64,000 nt of DNA from the NCBI GenBank assembly GCA_021234155.1, contig JAJEKV010000041.1, forward strand, positions 10,749,018 to 10,813,017. Reading direction: 5' to 3'. This document shows positions 63,649 to 64,000 of this stretch, piece by piece. How positions within the stretch are numbered: the stretch's first letter is position 1; every line of letters starts with the position of its first letter. The notes under the pieces are model-generated. The model was not told where the DNA came from. It saw only the letters and a program-made list of their open reading frames with translations, and searched no databases. Made by a program: the position numbers and the translations under genes. Origin of the DNA: Isoetes taiwanensis. Lineage: Eukaryota > Streptophyta > Lycopodiopsida > Isoetales > Isoetaceae.

Positions 63649-64000
63649 TGGAGCATCAACTCTTTTCCTTGATGTAGGTACTCTGTTACTGGCTTCACCA
63701 TCGTCTCCTCTCCGACCTCTTGTGGCTCCTCAAGCCTGATATCGATAAGCTTGAAATTTAGAAGTTGAAGTTGGCTTTTATTCTGTTAGGAGCCATAGCG
63801 GGAGCTTGGTATTCAAATTGGACTTCGGTAATCGAGTGCTCTGGAATGGGCGCGAATTCAAGCAAGGGGCATTGAATTCTAATTTCAAATCGATATGATC
63901 AGGACTCTTAACACAGCCACGAGTGGGCAGCACTATTCCACAATTGTAGACAACAATTACACGACACCGGGAAGCAGGGTTTCACACTTAGCGGAGCTCT
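63649..64000. other. 5' flank of the pogo-type gene
   Basis: Upstream sequence of the minus-strand transposase to the window edge. No terminal inverted repeat, gene or simple repeat recognised. Confidence 0.4.

Overview
The window looks like nuclear DNA from a land plant with a large, transposon-rich genome. Seen in the sequence: a decayed pentatricopeptide-repeat (PPR) gene, a Ty1/copia element primed by initiator-tRNA-Met, a chromodomain-bearing Ty3 element, plant-type LINEs with DUF4283-like ORF1, and AG/GT introns. Proteins related to DUF7869 and to ParB/methylase fusions are, to my knowledge, unusual in flowering plants, so I lean (inference only) to a fern or another seed-free lineage. 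No rRNA, canonical tRNA or CRISPR was seen.

Layout. 1-3560: gene-poor. 3570-5402: PPR remnant, then two tandem 80-aa paralogous genes with TATA boxes. 5543-15676: a minus-strand transposon-type gene (DUF7869-like), cut in two by a complete Ty3-type LTR element (6927-13421, target duplication ATGAT). 16158-20040: the divergently transcribed partner, a four-exon gene with a ParB-like and a methylase-like segment. Around these two genes lie twelve copies of a short palindrome (core ATCGC-N4-GCGAT), ten in introns and two downstream, none in exons. 20868-23560: LINE tail fragments.

23802-38789: a LINE with a 17-bp target duplication. It has been broken by a solo LTR (27500-28069), an insertion carrying a piece of a GT14 glycosyltransferase gene (30104-30862), and two tandem hairpin-rich elements (31524-38178). 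39280-40380 and 41282-41990 hold more members of that family; the last splits an FCP1-like phosphatase gene. 42786-44040: DDE-type transposase relic. 44273-49832: Ty1/copia with a small polyadenylated retroposon inside. 49833-56880: minus-strand chromovirus missing its 5' LTR. 57250-61382: 5'-truncated LINE. 61686-62235: a possible two-exon gene. 62641-63648: pogo-type transposase gene carrying a 229-bp hAT-like MITE.

Main candidates for something undescribed: (1) the divergent DUF7869-like / ParB-methylase gene pair with its intron-confined palindromes, which looks like a large self-contained mobile module; (2) a family of small elements with subterminal inverted repeats, a palindrome at one end only, tandem hairpins and a covarying three-stem fold. 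The second resembles non-autonomous Helentron/Helitron2 elements but has conserved internal structure I do not recognise.

Almost every coding region here is damaged by stops, frameshifts or insertions. The 80-aa pair is the best candidate for intact host genes.
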